The translations under genes were made by a program, and so were the position numbers. From NCBI GenBank assembly GCA_963921795.1, contig OY997653.1:1035501-1099500 (forward strand): a DNA stretch of 64,000 bases, read 5' to 3'. Source of the DNA: Nannobrachium achirus. Taxonomy: Eukaryota; Chordata; Actinopteri; Myctophiformes; Myctophidae. This document shows positions 27,947 through 41,318 of this stretch, piece after piece; the stretch's first letter is position 1; each line of letters opens with the position of its first letter. Under the pieces are notes generated by a model. It did no database searches. It had not been told where the DNA came from and was given only the letters and a program-made list of their open reading frames with translations.

Positions 27947-27952
27947 AATAAA
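27947..27952 (+). other. Poly(A) signal of the chimera
   Basis: AATAAA in AGAAAATAAAGTAGCATTT, the same context as at 41319 after the complete CRISP gene. The 3' UTR (27296 to about 27970) contains a palindromic repeat (27379-27446) and a hAT remnant (about 27590-27875). Confidence 0.7.
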
Positions 27953-28099
27953 GTAGCATTTTGATTGAGCATTACAATACTGACTTTCTCGCTTTCTTTT
28001 TGACTGTATATTAATTATTAATTGTTTTGTATTAATATATTTTTACTAAATTCACACTGGCAGCCTAAATCATCCAGGTTGGAATCAGATTGTTTAGAG

Positions 28100-28580
28100 C
28101 AGGGGTGGGCAACATCTCTTTCCAGGGGGCCATACTGACTTTGATAAATCGAGTGAAGGGCCACATGTTGGACAATTGAAACTTGAAACACATAGTGCTG
28201 AATGAAGTTAAAACTGCATGAATTTGAATGACACGACAGACAAACATATTGCCTATTTTGTGTAGGGTCTTTAAGGCTTCTGAATTATTTTATGAATATG
28301 GATCCATGGCAGACTGTTTCGCTGTTAACATTATAAGCGTTTAACATTTGAGAACATACAGATGGAATATACTCAAATGGTACAAAGGCCTACGTATTAA
28401 TTACTAATGATGAATTGGAGTTACGTTCAATTGATTTCCCTAAAAACATGATGCTGCCTTTTAACATGTCGATTTTATGGGGGTCATTTTGTTTTTCTTG
28501 AGGACTTCGAGGGCCGTATTGAGATGGTCGAAGGGCCGGGTCCGGCCCCTGGGCTGTATGTTGCCCATGTGTGGTTTCTG
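28100..28580 (+). mobile_element. hAT family B copy, TSD GTTTAGAG
   Basis: CAGGGGTGGGCAACATC to CCCATGTGTGGTTTCTG with GTTTAGAG on both sides; contains GGGCCGGGTCCGGCCC. Confidence 0.75.
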
Positions 28581-30845
28581 GTTTAGAGCAACTCTGAATT
28601 CTGACACCATTACAAAACATACAGTGAAATGGTGAAGGATTTCAGTTTGTACTGGAGAGTCTGACAGAAAGGTTTGCCTTTATTGCGACCGTAGGTCGCA
28701 TTTACTACCAAAACCTCCACCGGCTGTCTGTGAGTGAGTGAGTGAGTCCGTCACACTTTTGCCCTGCTCATATCTCCACAACCGTTGCCCCCATCCATGC
28801 CAAATTTTGCACACACACTCCTTGACTGCCAAACTACAATCTCCAAGGACCCCCGGAGCCCCAGGGACCCCCAGGTCCCTGGGGGACCCCCAGATGTAAA
28901 AAATGACCAAATGTGCTCACACGTCACACGTCACACTTTTTCCCTGCTTATATCTCCGCACCCGTTGACCCGATCCATACCAGATTTTACACACACACTC
29001 CTTGCCTGCCAAACTACAACCTCCAAGGACCCCCGGAGCCCCAGGGGACCCCCAGATGTAAAAAATGACCAAATGTGCAAAAATGACCAAATGACCACCC
29101 CAATGGGGCTGCTCGCGGGGAATTCCCGGGGACCACCGACTCCTGGTGCTCCAGAACGGATGCAAAAGTGGTGGCACCCCCAGTGGAGGACCCCCTGCCA
29201 CTGCAGCGCACATAAAATGCTGTAACTCGGGCTAGGAGCGTCCGGGAGAGCCGGGGCCGGTACCTATTCGTCCGCCAAGGCAACGCGGAGACCCCACCCC
29301 TCATTTCTCACATGGCCCTATTCTAGCGCCACCTTCAGGCCGATTTTTAAAACACATTTTTGGACACTGCTCCTACAGTTTTTGCCCTAAAATCACGAAT
29401 ATCACTACACAGCATGTCTACACTCATGTCATCAACATGGATCAGGAAGATTTTGGAAAAACAAATTTTTGCCCTATTTGTGGAGATAAGCCACCTACGG
29501 TCGCTTATCTCCCGATTAGGGAGTCTTACTGGTTGATAGTATACAGTAGATAGACAGGAAATAGGGAGACAGAGACGGGGATTGACGCGACCACAGTTTT
29601 CCCGGTTTTCCCACACCAGGCTATTGAAACCAAGTATTGTATGAAATGAACAGTACGGGGGAGTCTTCGGGTTGCACAACAGACTGAAACTCTTGTCACA
29701 CGTTGTACAGTGGAAAGGTTTTACCCCAGTGTGGATGCGCTGGTGTATTTTTTAGGTAATCTAAACAACTGAAACTAGTTACACTGATAACAACAGTGTT
29801 TTTGTTCCTGTGTACAGTAAGTCAGCTGTGCACATCTCCTCCTGGCTGGGTTCAATTCTTGGTGGACTGTTGATGAATGTAAGCTCCTGGTTTGTCCTTG
29901 CCTTTTTGTTTCTGGCTGGTTATTTGCTGACAGGCTGCTGAGGGGATCAGCAGTGGCGTCAGCTCAGCAAAAGCTAAAGGGTCCTCATGGAAAATAGGCA
30001 TTACATTTTGGATAACACGGTTCTATTGGCTGCGAGGCGTTGTGAGCATGTAGATCGGCTATTTTCACAATGTCTGAAAAACAAACAAAAAAAAACGACT
30101 TTTGTCAGTTTTTTACACAGGTTTCTATGGTTTCTTGGGCTGGATATGGCAGCCTGGAACGGTTGTCTAAGTGCAGCTAAACCCCGCCTCTAAACTTAGT
30201 AAACGTGCCACAATTAACAATAATGCATTGCACCTGTGCAGCTGACCTGCGGAAACCTGGTATATACCATTTTGTCAAGCTGGGGAGAATACAAGTGTGG
30301 AGAATATAATTATAAGACCTTGTTAAAGTGACCATTATGTTAAATTTTGCATTTGTAGTTATTTTACTGTAATTTAACAGCATAATAACCAGCGCAGATA
30401 GACAAAGAGACATTCATGGATTTATATTTAAAAGTAGCTTATATTTTCCCCCCTGGACCCAGGGTATGGCAGCTGCATACCCCTGCCATACCCAATTGAC
30501 ACCCCTGCTCAGTAGTTTTCTGTAGAGGCTCCTCCTGGCGTATGGACACTCAGAACAGAACAGAGTTGAGTTTTACTGCTTCCAGGAGTGACAGTTCATC
30601 ATCAAAGCCTCTGCAATACATTGCATGGACTTTAGGTGGGGATAGAGTGTAGGTCTTTTAGGGAAGGACTCTCTCTCCCTCTCTAACTTTCTCTCTAAAA
30701 CTCTCCATGTCTCACTGACGCTCTGTCTTTCCCTGTCTCTTGGCCATACTATAATATGCCTATATCTCTATCTATGTCGGGGATGTGTATCAAATGATTT
30801 ACTTAAGTAAAAGTATCAATACTGCAATCTAGAAATACTCCGTTA

Positions 30846-31033
30846 GGGTGCCCTCACACCAAACTACCTATGAGAGTGGAATCCGTGTTCCGCCAATGCA
30901 TTTCAATGAGAAGGGGGCGGTTTCATGTCAGTAAAGGATTTCTGCACAAAAAAAAAAAACGCTCCCTTCTCATTGAAATGCATTGGCGGAACGCGGATTC
31001 CACTCTCATAGGTATTTTGGTGTGAGGGCACCC
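30846..31033. mobile_element. Harbinger-type foldback MITE, TSD TTA
   Basis: 188 bp, almost a perfect hairpin: GGGTGCCCTCACACCAAA ... TTTGGTGTGAGGGCACCC with TTA on both sides. Inserted in a TTAAGTAAAAGTA-rich repeat (about 30790-31457). Confidence 0.8.
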
Positions 31034-31877
31034 TTACAAGTAAAAGTCCAGAATTCAAAAGGTACTTGAGTAAAAGTAAGAAAGTATTGGCATCAAAATG
31101 TACTTCAAGTACCAAAAGTAAAAGTACAAAATGTTTGAAAATAGCAGATCTACAAGCTCACAACGTGTCGCGAGTGAGCTTGTAGATCGGCTATTTTCAA
31201 ATGTCCTAGGTATAAAATAGGACTAAAGTGGTTCATGTGTGTTTTATAATATCATAATTTATATCTGCAAAGTAACAAGTAACTAAAGTTTTCAAATAAA
31301 TGTAGTGGAGTAAAAGTACGGTATTTGGATCCCAGATGTAGTGGAGTAGAAGTAGAAGTATTGGAAATTGGAAATACTCAAGTAAAGTACGAATACCTCA
31401 AAACTGTACTTAAGTACAGTACTTAAGTAAATGTACTTAGTTACTTTACACCACTGCGTGCAGACTATGTGAGAGAGGCAGGGGCTGACATTTCCAAAGG
31501 GGCCTTTTGGTGAGAATGTTGAAAATAGCAGACCTACAAGCTTGGAGGCCGGCTATGTTTGGTACCACTATGTTTGACACCACACTAAACTACAGTATAA
31601 GGCAATACTGGAGATATGGTGTACAGCATGGATTTCTACACAGTGAGGGCAAAACACAGCTTATGTTCAATTCATTTTACATAAATAAAAACAAAACAAA
31701 AAAAAATTGTTTTCCTATTGATTACTCACCCCATGGAGACTTGAGTTCATAGATTATTTATTTATTTGTTTCACTTTCCAAAGCCAATAATTTGATGACC
31801 AGGAGTATTGTGGGTCATACACTTTCAGATTACTTTTCAGATTACATGTTTTATAATAAGCCCTGTTTATTTCTTAC

Positions 31878-31916
31878 CCTCAGCTGCTGGTGCAAAGAGC
31901 AGTACATCTTCATGCT
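31878..31916 (-). pseudogene. Broken signal-peptide exon relic of a CRISP-family gene
   Basis: Reading down from ATG at 31913-31911, the start (MK-MYC) and the end (the ...CAGCTGAGG/GTAAGA donor region) of the family signal exon are recognisable, but 37 nt of the hydrophobic core are missing, which shifts the frame. Acceptor and donor contexts survive. Behind it at about 31990-32230 lies family promoter DNA (ACAAACACCCAGG..., then TTTGTTTGATTCTT), while the first exon and intron 1 are gone. It sits head-to-head with the intact CRISP gene, whose promoter is at about 33.0-33.3 kb. Confidence 0.75.
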
Positions 31917-32882
31917 CTGTGAAAACCATAAGAACACATCCTGTTGTGTATGTGTGTGTGTCCTTAAATCATTAGCCTTAGGATTGTTTGTTTTCATAGA
32001 CAAACACCCAGGAGTCTACTTTAGCGTCTTGTCATATTGTGCCAAGTACAACATGCCAGCATTATGTATTATCAAACAATGTCCGGAGGAACGGCGGTCA
32101 ATCAATGTCAGTTTGTTTGATTCTTAAAACCCGTCGAGACAGCTGTGGTAGGTAGGTGACAGTTTACTGTGGCCACTCTGTTGAAATCAATTGGATATTT
32201 GGAGGTGTATTTGGAGAGAAATAGACATTTTAGTGTATGGGAGGGGCTTACAGTACATGTACAGTATGTATCAACATATTTGTTTTTGTAGGCTAATTTC
32301 TGATTTGGGCCTAACTATAAGTTAGGCCTAAATGGGTTAATACCAGCACACACACATACACGCACACACTCACGCTTGCACGCACGCACGCACACACACA
32401 CGCAGAATTCCACGGTCCACAAGTTCTTGTTAAAAATGTAACAAACATATTTTGATAATAGCAAATCTACTTGGAGATCAGCAATTTAAAAATGTGAATG
32501 AAGTCCTGACCTACAGTACATTAAGTAGGAGAGTCCATTCCTGACCGCCATAGAGCAGGAGTTCTAAACCATGGGCCCGCAAATCCCTGTGGATTTCACG
32601 GGGTTACAACATTGTGAGGGAAATGGTATTTAAAACAACTAAATACATGATTCAATGTACTCTATACACAGTACAATGTCAAACAATGTGAGACTGAATG
32701 TAAAGTGAGAAAGTAATTGTTCACTACGTGTGGCACGTTATTTATTACTAATGCATAAATATAATCATGGGGATTCCGTTGAACCTTTGAGGTTGAAGGG
32801 GTTCCGAAAAGCTTGAGAAACTATTTGTTAATAAATGGATACGTGAACTATATTTTCTTTCTGAACTATATTATTTTTCTTT

Positions 32883-33001
<119 letters not shown>

Positions 33002-33292
33002 TGTATAACAGTATTGTACTATTTTCTCTAAACAAGCCTCCCAATATATTGTCACCTGACTTGAAGAATAAAACAAACTGACATTGACCTCAGTTCCTCT
33101 GGACATTGTTTGATTATGCTGCAAAATAAATGTTGGCTTGTTGGCAATATTGTACTTGGCAATATTGTATGTTGTGCCATGCATAATTAGTGTCATATCA
33201 TATTGCATATGATGTGACACTAAATACACACCTGGGTGTTTGTCTGTGAAAGCAGTGTGACACTCACACCCATAAGGCTAATAATGTAAGGA

Positions 33293-33298
33293 TATAAA
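33293..33298 (+). promoter_or_regulatory. TATA box of the complete CRISP gene
   Basis: TATAAA lies about 30 bp before the start of the homologous first exon (AGCAGTTATTTCATCT..., ending near 33371 at GTAAAA). The preceding 300 bp (CAAGCCTCCCAATAT, AAACAAACTGACATTGAC, CACCTGGGTGTTTG) recur before the chimera, the second CRISP gene and both minus-strand signal exons. Confidence 0.7.
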
Positions 33299-34019
33299 TG
33301 ACCATCACCACATAAGACTAGCCAAACATCAGCAGTTATTTCATCTCAAAGGACACCTTCAAACTACACAAGGTAAAACTCACATTTACACGTTTCATCT
33401 ACTTTCAGAGGATCTTCTGTTTCCATCTGCTTCAATTTGACTTTGCTGTTAAATATCTTAACAGAGTACATTTTAAGTTATACTCTTGAGTTTTTCATTC
33501 GTCATAATGTGATCATTATATATTTAGTCTGGACTAAAATATATATATTTTTTTCCTACTTGGTCCAAATTCCCCAGCAGACCCCCTAAGAGCAGAGAAA
33601 ATAAGCATATTGCTACTTTGTTATTTGTTGCGGTCAATTTATTTATATATTTTTTATCTGTTATTAGTTGTCATTACACACTCGTCCATGCCTTGGTTGT
33701 CCCACACGAGCCATTGTAGTCTGCTAAACAGAATACTGAATATACAGCTGTTGTTTGTTTTGCCAAGTCCCGGAAAAGACGTGCTGTGATTGGCCAGTAC
33801 AGTTACTTTGATTATAGCTGTGCCGAACACCCACCCCAAAACATGATTTAGGAGACTATGGAACAACCATAAGTCATGGATGCGTGTGTAAAATGACTGG
33901 CCAAGTAGTATGTTTTTCTTGTGACTGTCTTCATGAAAACACTGCTTTGTTGTTATTAGTATCAACAGCATCATTTGTACATGAAAATGAATGTGTACTT
34001 CATGTGGTTTCCACAGAGG

Positions 34020-34934
34020 ATGAAGGCATACGTTGTTCTCACCATGCTCTTTGCTCTCCTGGCTGGATCTGAAGCAACACCAGCAGCTGGGGGTAAGAAA
34101 TACCACAGTTCAGGGATCTTCAACGTTTTCAGGCCAAGGACCCCTTAGCCGAGAGGGAGATGAAGCAGGGACCCCCACAACCTCTTCATAGATTCCATAG
34201 TTTCATTGTTTGACAGCACGATCATCAGTGTATTTTGGATTCATGTCAATTTGTGTTTTCAGATATTTAACCAATTGAACTTTCAATACTTCTCCCCTCT
34301 AAACCAAACCTCTTTGCCGAAAATAGCGCGAGGCGTTGTGAGCTTGTAGAGCTGCTATTTTTGGCTAAAGTTCTGGCCAAAGAATCTGGCTAAAAAAGAG
34401 ATTATTATTTTTATTTATTTTTTTATCACAAAGATTTGGAGTAACCCTGTAGTAACCCTGAGGACCCTCTGTTGAAGACCCCTGCCATAGTACAAATATT
34501 ACTTTTTCCTCGATTACTGAACAATTTTAAAGATACATATAGCTGCTATATGCCTATAGCAGCCATCCAGGGGCCAAGGAATGCAATAGGCAATATATTA
34601 TGTGCAACAACAAGCCATAGAAACAGATAACCCTCTAATAACAATAGAAGTCAAGTCCGGATGAATGCACCGAAGGGTTCTTATAACATGTAAAGGCCTA
34701 TAATATAATCTTTGCTGTAGCTTATATTGGAGCAGAATGGACGTTTGTTGTTAGCAATTAGAATTTCACTCAACCTCTATGGATGTCTGTGGTGCGTTTG
34801 TGTTCATGTAGAGATGACCGACGCCGTCAAGGAGGAGATTGTGAACAAACACAACGAGCTGAGAAGAGGTGGATACTATTGCACAAACACTCTCTCTATA
34901 TACATAATACTAATACTAATACTAATATACTATA

Positions 34935-34983
<49 letters not shown>

Positions 34984-35235
34984 CTATTATATTCTATAGG
35001 TGTGCAGCCTACAGCCAGCAACATGCTGAAGATGGTAAGACACTCCTGGAGGTTTGATTTGATTTGACGTATTTAATGACAACGCTCATATAATGTGAAA
35101 CACACTCATACTGCTGCATTGTCAAAGGGTATTTTGTGAATGTAATGTAACCTTACCTTACTGCACCCATAATATTTGTGTCCCTGCATGTTTCTCCCTT
35201 ATGTGGACATGAATAAATGGTTAAAATGCACGCGC

Positions 35236-35308
<73 letters not shown>

Positions 35309-36364
35309 CGCGCGTATGTCCTGTGTCCTCTCATTCTCACAGATGTGGAATGAGGAAGCGGCCACCAATGCTCAGAAATGGGCCGACAAGTGTAGCACCG
35401 GACACAGCACCGCCGCAGAAAGGAGAATTAGCTGTAAGACCCCTTTAACTTTAATATTAATAATTATATTATGCTTTAAATAACATTCAGTTTTTTCCAT
35501 TATCCATTATCATGCAAGTATGTGTGCTTAATTATGGTTGCAAACTGTACCTTGGAATACGCAATCGTCCCTTAATAATTTGGAAACTAAAATACATGCC
35601 CCTTAATGAACTGATAAGTGACACACTTGATATGATCAAAGAGCTCATACCAGTAAGACTCCCTAATCGGGAGATAAGTTACAGTCAGGTCACAGCCACA
35701 AACTGTACGAGTAAAGGGGTTTCCTCCTGTATGTATGTTTTGTGTGTCTCTTCCGATCTCCCTTTTGATCAGCTTGTATTTTCACTGCACGTAACTCCTC
35801 CTCTGGTCTTAGAAAAAGCTCTTCTTGTTCCTCTTTAATCTCTAGAGGCTCTGGATCCTCCTTACTGGCCAGAGTATTTCCATGTTAATACTGGTCACAA
35901 TGCCTATAGGCTCAGTGGAACAGCACATAAAAAAATAGCTTTCATTTTATTTCTCTACCATATTATAAGTGAGCATTAGTTAATTGCAACCGTCAGATCG
36001 CAGTTACTATCAAAACCTCCACCGGCTGTCAGTCTGTCTGTCTGTCAGTCTGTCAGTCAGTATGTCCGTCACATTACACACACACTCCTTGGCTGCCAAA
36101 CCACAACCTCCACCCCTCATTTCTCACTTGGACACTGCTCCTACTGCTCCTACTGCTCCTGTCCCATTTCCCATAGTCCCTCCTGATTGGCTATCATTGC
36201 CTTCTAAAGTTTGAGTACGCGAACTGACGGTCGCTTATCTCCCGATTAGGGAGTCTTACTGGTCGTATGAAGATAGGTTGAACATTGGTGCATTTGGCCT
36301 TTAAAGATTCAGTTTGTATCTCTGTATAGATTCACTCTCAGCCTCATTTACTGATATCCACATG

Positions 36365-36440
<76 letters not shown>

Positions 36441-39400
36441 GCCAGTGGTTGCGGTGAGAACATGTTCCTGTCCAGCCATGAGCTCCCGTGGACCACTGCT
36501 GTCCAGAACTGGTATAATGAGGTGAAGAACTACGAGCACGGAGTGGGATCAGTCAATGGAAAAACAGTGGGACACTTCACACAGGTACACTCACACCATA
36601 GACTGTAAACAATATATTTTCTATGCTGCGAAAATGGTGCTTTTTTGGCTCTGTACGGGTGCCGCCATCATTGTAGAAATCAACGTCGCACTTAGAACTA
36701 CAGACTCACTCCCTAGCTTCCGCCGTGGACTGAAGACGCACCTCTTCAGACCCATAGCACTACTGTAACACTCATTGACCATACATTAAGCTAGTTAGCA
36801 TTTTAGGGCTTAGAAACGTTTTTTACTGATTAGGTGTTATTTTATTTCTAGATTGATATTCCTATGCATTTTTTATATTGTTGTTGATGTACTGACATAT
36901 TATCTTGCTTATTATATTGATGTATTACCTGCTTATTGTAAGTCGCTTTGGATTAAAAGCGTCTGCTAAATGCCTAAACTGTAAACTGTAACTGTAAACT
37001 GCGCCCCTGACTCACACCCAGTGCCGGAAGACATACTAATAGGCCTTATGCACAGCTCTGTTCCATTCTGGTCTAGAGTATTGTGCATGTTGGCTCACCA
37101 GAAACACTCCAGTGGGTCTAAAAATGTCTGCTTTATATTGGTCTGCAACTCTGAGAGTGTTCATCATAATGTTGAAGAACCACTGTGCTACAGTACACTA
37201 AATGGAACAGAGCCTCAATCAGAATCATTGCTAAAACCTGTGAAGGAAATAAAGAAGGGGACCAATTTATTTCCATGGCTGCTGTACATAGACAATATTT
37301 GATTGATTGACGTTCTGCTCTGGCCTGCAAGGAGTGTGTGCACAGTTTCACGCCGATCCACCAAAGACTAGCAGTGTCCGATTGCCATGAAACTTCACAT
37401 TGGCCTGATATAGCGCCACCAGGAGGCCGATTTTTATTTTGCTGTTACTCCTACAGATTCTGTGCAAACAGCATGCAAATCGATACACACTATCTCTATT
37501 CTTTGAGACACATACACAGGCCACCATTTCTTTTCTTCATATTTCACCATTGGATTGCATTTGGGAATGTACGTTGTTACATTTAGTTCGTTTTTTTGTC
37601 ATGACATATTCCAGAAGTCATCAAGACAGACCTGTAAAACCCAGATTGACTTCAACTACCTGGACTAGCCGGAGACCTGTGTTTTCAGGATCACATTGTT
37701 CTAGTTTAAGCAGTGATGTTGTGTTATTGTGTGTTGCCCAGGTTGCGTGGTACCGCTCCAACCAGGTGGGATGTGCCATGGCCCACTGCCCCGATTCTGA
37801 TCCCTACAAATACCACTATGTGTGTCAATACTGTCCACCGTAAGTACTACTGTCCCAACACCATGTACACATGCTGTACTACTGAACCAACACCATGTAC
37901 ACATACAGTACTACTGTCCCAACACCATGTACACATGCTCTACTACTGTCCCAACACCATGTACACATACAGTACTACTGTCCCAACACCATGTACACAT
38001 GCTCTACTACTGTCCCAACACCATGTACACATACTGTACTACTGTCCCAACACCATGTACACATACAGTACTACTGTCCCAACACCATGTACACATACTG
38101 TACTACTGAACCAACACCATGTACACATACTGTACTACTGTCCCAACACCATGTACACATACAGTACTACTGAACCAACACCATGTACACATACTGTACT
38201 ACTGTCCCAACACCATGTACACATACTGTACTACTGTCCCAACACCATGTACACATACTGTACTACTGTCCCAGCACCATGTACACATACTGTACTACTG
38301 TCCCAACGCCATGTACACATACTGTACTACTGTCCCAACACCATGTACACATACTGTACTACTGTCCCAACACCATGTACACATACTGTACTACTGTCCC
38401 AACACCATGTACACATGCTGTACTACTGTCCCAACGCCATGTACACATACTGTACTACTGTCCCAACACCATGTACACATACTGTACTACTGAACCAACA
38501 CCATGTACACATGCTGTACTACTGTCCCAACACCATGTACACATGCTGTACTACTGTCCCAACGCCATGTACACATACTGTACTACTGTCCCAACACCAT
38601 GTACACTGTACAGTACTGTGGCATATATATGGCGGAGAACCACTAGTGTATGCATGTATGTATGCATTGAGATTTTTTTTTGGCCAGGCGGATTGGTCTG
38701 GTTCCAGGCTAGCTTGAGACACCGCCATGAAAATCAACCAATCAAAACACCGCAGTGACGCACAACACTTTCAAACCCCAGCTTCTGAGTTGGGTCGGTC
38801 AGTGCGTGCACTGAGCACACCCGGGGTGCACCTCACTCGATTTTCGAACGACAACGCACCAAGTGCACCGAATAAACGAACGACCAGAGGGAACACCAGT
38901 ATTTATTTATAACACCCATATTTATCATGTTTAACTTGTTTACTACCAACATAATTTTTCGCCTCGTTCCTTGCCACGCTTTTTTCATTTTCCGCACCTA
39001 AAAGTAGTCACATCATATCCATCTCAAGTAAGATGTAAATATTTGATGTTCTGTCCGTACATTGCAGTGGCGGTTTGAGAAACATCTACAAGATTGGACC
39101 CTCTTGCGGTGACTGTCCAAATGACTGTGATGACAAGCTGTGCAGTAAGTCACTATAATAATATAGCGGTGGATCATGTGGCATGAGCGGTAGCGCCCGG
39201 GTGGCTGGGAAACCCACGGTAGTCGTTTCAAATCCCACTAGGGCAGGGGTTCCCAAACTGTTTTGTCTCAGGGCACCCCATAAATATGTTTTTAATCCGA
39301 GGCACCCCTACATTATAATGTTCACTCCCAGCACCTTATATTTATAGCCTAGCATATTGTCGTTGTCAGGTGGAAACTTTGTATGTCCAAAACCGTTCAT

Positions 39401-40199
39401 TTTGTATTTATCATCTATAAAATGTACTAAACTATTGCAAACAGCAGATCTACAAGCACACCACGCCTCGCGATCGGCTGTTTTCACTAGTTTTGTGCGA
39501 CAGTCTTGTATGATGAAGCAGGGCTTTGCTTTACCAAAAGACGTACGCAGAGATTCTGCTCGACAGTGACGATATTTTAGTGATTATGTTGCGAGGAAAA
39601 CGTTGAGATAATAGCCATTTTGATTAGAAGTGCCTGCAAATAACTTTGTACTTCAAGTTTAAAATGATACTAAATATTTTTTTTTTTTTTCAAGTGTCCA
39701 AATAAATTCCAAATATTATCAAATCATCTCGCGGCACCCCTGGACTGCAGTCACGGCACCCCAGGGTGCCCCGTCACCCACTTTGAAAACCCCTGCACTA
39801 GGGGATTCCCTTTTTTCTTTTTTTCTTCAGTCCGTAGAGCTTGTCGATACACTCGGCTGATAAACGCTTCAGTTGGCAGAGCATGGCCCTGCTAGCTGGA
39901 TAATATCGGCTGAGAAGACGTGATAATATCCGATGGTATCGGATGATAACATTAGAATCAGGTGCAATAAAGTCATAGAAGGGAGTTACAGTGTGCAAAC
40001 TCATCTTTTTGCCTTTTGACATAATGTTTGAGTTCGGTGCCTACAGTAATCTGTCTGTCGTTCTTTCTCAGCCAACCCGTGTCCCTACATAAACAAGTAC
40101 AGCAACTGCCCTGCTCTGAAGAAGAGCCATACATGCAGTCACAAGAAAATCGCAGAGATCTGCCCCGCCTCCTGCAAGTGCACCACTGAGATCAACTGA
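34020..40199 (+). CDS. CRISP-like secreted CAP protein (complete)
   Basis: Coding exons: 34020-34092, 34812-34868, 35000-35034, 35343-35433, 36442-36584, 37742-37839, 39068-39144 and 40072-40199, giving 702 nt or 233 residues plus TGA, with all phases consistent. A noncoding first exon ends near 33371. Residues 1 to about 22 are the signal peptide. The CAP domain starts at KHNELRR and includes GHST, SGCGEN, WYNEV, the CAP1 motif GHFTQVAW and the CAP2 motif [11 protein letters not shown] hinge ([14 protein letters not shown]) follows, then a six-cysteine ShK-like tail ending CPASCKC. The two histidines and the glutamates of the CAP cavity are present. Members of this family are secreted; some act on ion channels or bind lipids, and this one's role is unknown. 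Introns hold SSRs, a 32-bp minisatellite and a hAT. The paralogue begins 2.9 kb downstream on the same strand. Confidence 0.9.
34937..35300. repeat. (TA)n and (GT)n arrays flanking CRISP exon 4
   Basis: TA 34937-34978 just before exon 4; GT then GC alternation 35227-35314 just before exon 5. Confidence 0.9.
36369..36439. repeat. (CT)n acting as polypyrimidine tract
   Basis: Ends at the TAG acceptor of exon 6 of the complete CRISP gene. Confidence 0.9.
36640..36975 (+). mobile_element. L2-like LINE 3' end
   Basis: Reads [16 protein letters not shown] in one frame, then the typical tail TTGTAAGTCGCTTTGGATTAAAAGCGTCTGCTAAATG. Intron 6 of the complete CRISP gene. Other tails lie at about 2165-2255, 56920-56960 and 57090-57125. 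Confidence 0.65.
37842..38614 (+). repeat. 32-bp minisatellite starting at a CRISP splice donor
   Basis: About 24 copies of a 32-bp unit (TACTACTGTCCCAACACCATG TACACATACTG, with a few AACCAAC variants). It begins 2 bases into intron 7 of the complete CRISP gene; the paralogue has only one related segment (TTCTTCTGTCCCAAC). The unit has no stop in any frame, which creates long false ORFs. Confidence 0.9.
39244..39795 (+). mobile_element. hAT family A copy 4, TSD CACTAGGG
   Basis: CAGGGGTTCCCAAAC to GAAAACCCCTG with CACTAGGG on both sides, in the last intron of the complete CRISP gene. Shortened palindrome at 39435-39492. Confidence 0.85.
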
Positions 40200-40639
40200 A
40201 CGCCTGGCCACGCCCACTCCACACGCATCACGAGAAACATGATTTAATCTACACTCAATGATATTCCTTATTGTGCAAAGTTTCAAACGTATGGCTATCC
40301 TACTATCTGCTAGCATGGCGTTGCTCATACTAATTCCTCACTGCAGGGGGTGGTGTTGTGCAGTCTGGTTTATTAACCAGGCTAACTATCTGCCTCTCTG
40401 TCTCTCTCTGTCTCTCTCTGTTTCTCTCTCTCTCTCTCTCTCTATCCATTGCTATCTTACTGTACGCATACTCTACCAGTGGACCAGGGGATCCCCAGCT
40501 AAATTAGTTAAAATAGTATCAAAATTGGTTTTATACATCAGCTGATAGCAGAGCTACAGGTTCAAAACAGATCTCAATGCGTTGCGTTTTGAGCTTGCAG
40601 TTTGGCTATTTATAGGAAAAACATCTGCAGATAAATATA

Positions 40640-41212
40640 CAGTGTTGGGGAAGTTACTTTGAAAGCGTAACTTGTGCAGTTACAAGTAACTCACCATGGC
40701 AGTAACTTGATCAAGTTAAAGCCCTGGAGAAATATAACTTATAAAGTTTCAAGTTACATAGAAAAAGTAACTTGAGTACCTTGAGTTACTTTTTTTCCAG
40801 CATTAAATTGAGAATGTACATTTGGTGTACATGAAACAAAATATAATATTCTAAAAAAAAAGTCACATGCCAGCAGAACCGAGTTTTATGTTTTATTTCA
40901 AAAAGGTTGACATTTTCTTTTGTAAACATCTGTGTTCCTAAAATAAAGTTAAAAAAATATATATATATATGATCTGGACATTTGATCGTCAATCTTCACA
41001 AAACTTAAATGTAAAATTATAACTTAGCTTGTAACTTATTGTAACTTGTAACTTGAGCCAAACATACTTCTTGTAACTTGTAACTTGAGCCAAACATGAC
41101 CCAAAAAGTATCTCAGTTACTTGATGAGTTACAGAAATATGAATGTAACTCAGTTACCAGCAAAATGTAACTTAGTTACGTAACTCAGTTACATGTAACT
41201 TCCCCAACACTG
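40640..41212. mobile_element. hAT MITE CAGTGTTGGGGAAGTTAC in the CRISP 3' UTR
   Basis: CAGTGTTGGGGAAGTTAC and GTAACTTCCCCAACACTG ends; TAAATATA / CAAATATA flanks. Dense GTAACTT repeats inside. A truncated relative starts at about 43365. Confidence 0.75.
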
Positions 41213-41318
41213 CAAATATATTAATTTGGGGGTCCTTGACATGAAAACGTTTGTGAACCTCTGGCATGTTCTCTGTGTACTGTATATCCAATGGAAATAT
41301 CACTCTATGCTTGTAGAA

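Larger units (their letters stand above)
27953..31860. other. Repeat-filled intergenic DNA after the chimera
   Basis: Apart from the elements listed, 28680-29530 is a repeat starting TGCGACCGTAGGTCGCAT with two copies of a CACACACTCCTTG block and ending CTCCCGATTAGGGAGTCTTACTGG; relatives lie at 35985-36265 and about 54122. A TTAAGTAAAAGTA repeat spans about 30790-31457. No exons seen. Confidence 0.5.

Noticed and set aside
33654..34106. 150-codon minus-strand ORF over the CRISP signal exon
   Set aside because: Antisense shadow of exon 2 and neighbouring intron, with no family features.
37842..38614. CRISPR-like array of 32-bp repeats
   Set aside because: Units are contiguous with no spacers and the genome is eukaryotic; it is a minisatellite.
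37713..38758. Long ORFs (up to 334 codons) rich in Cys/Thr/His repeats
   Set aside because: They are CRISP exon 7 read through its donor into a stop-free 32-bp minisatellite, not a gene.
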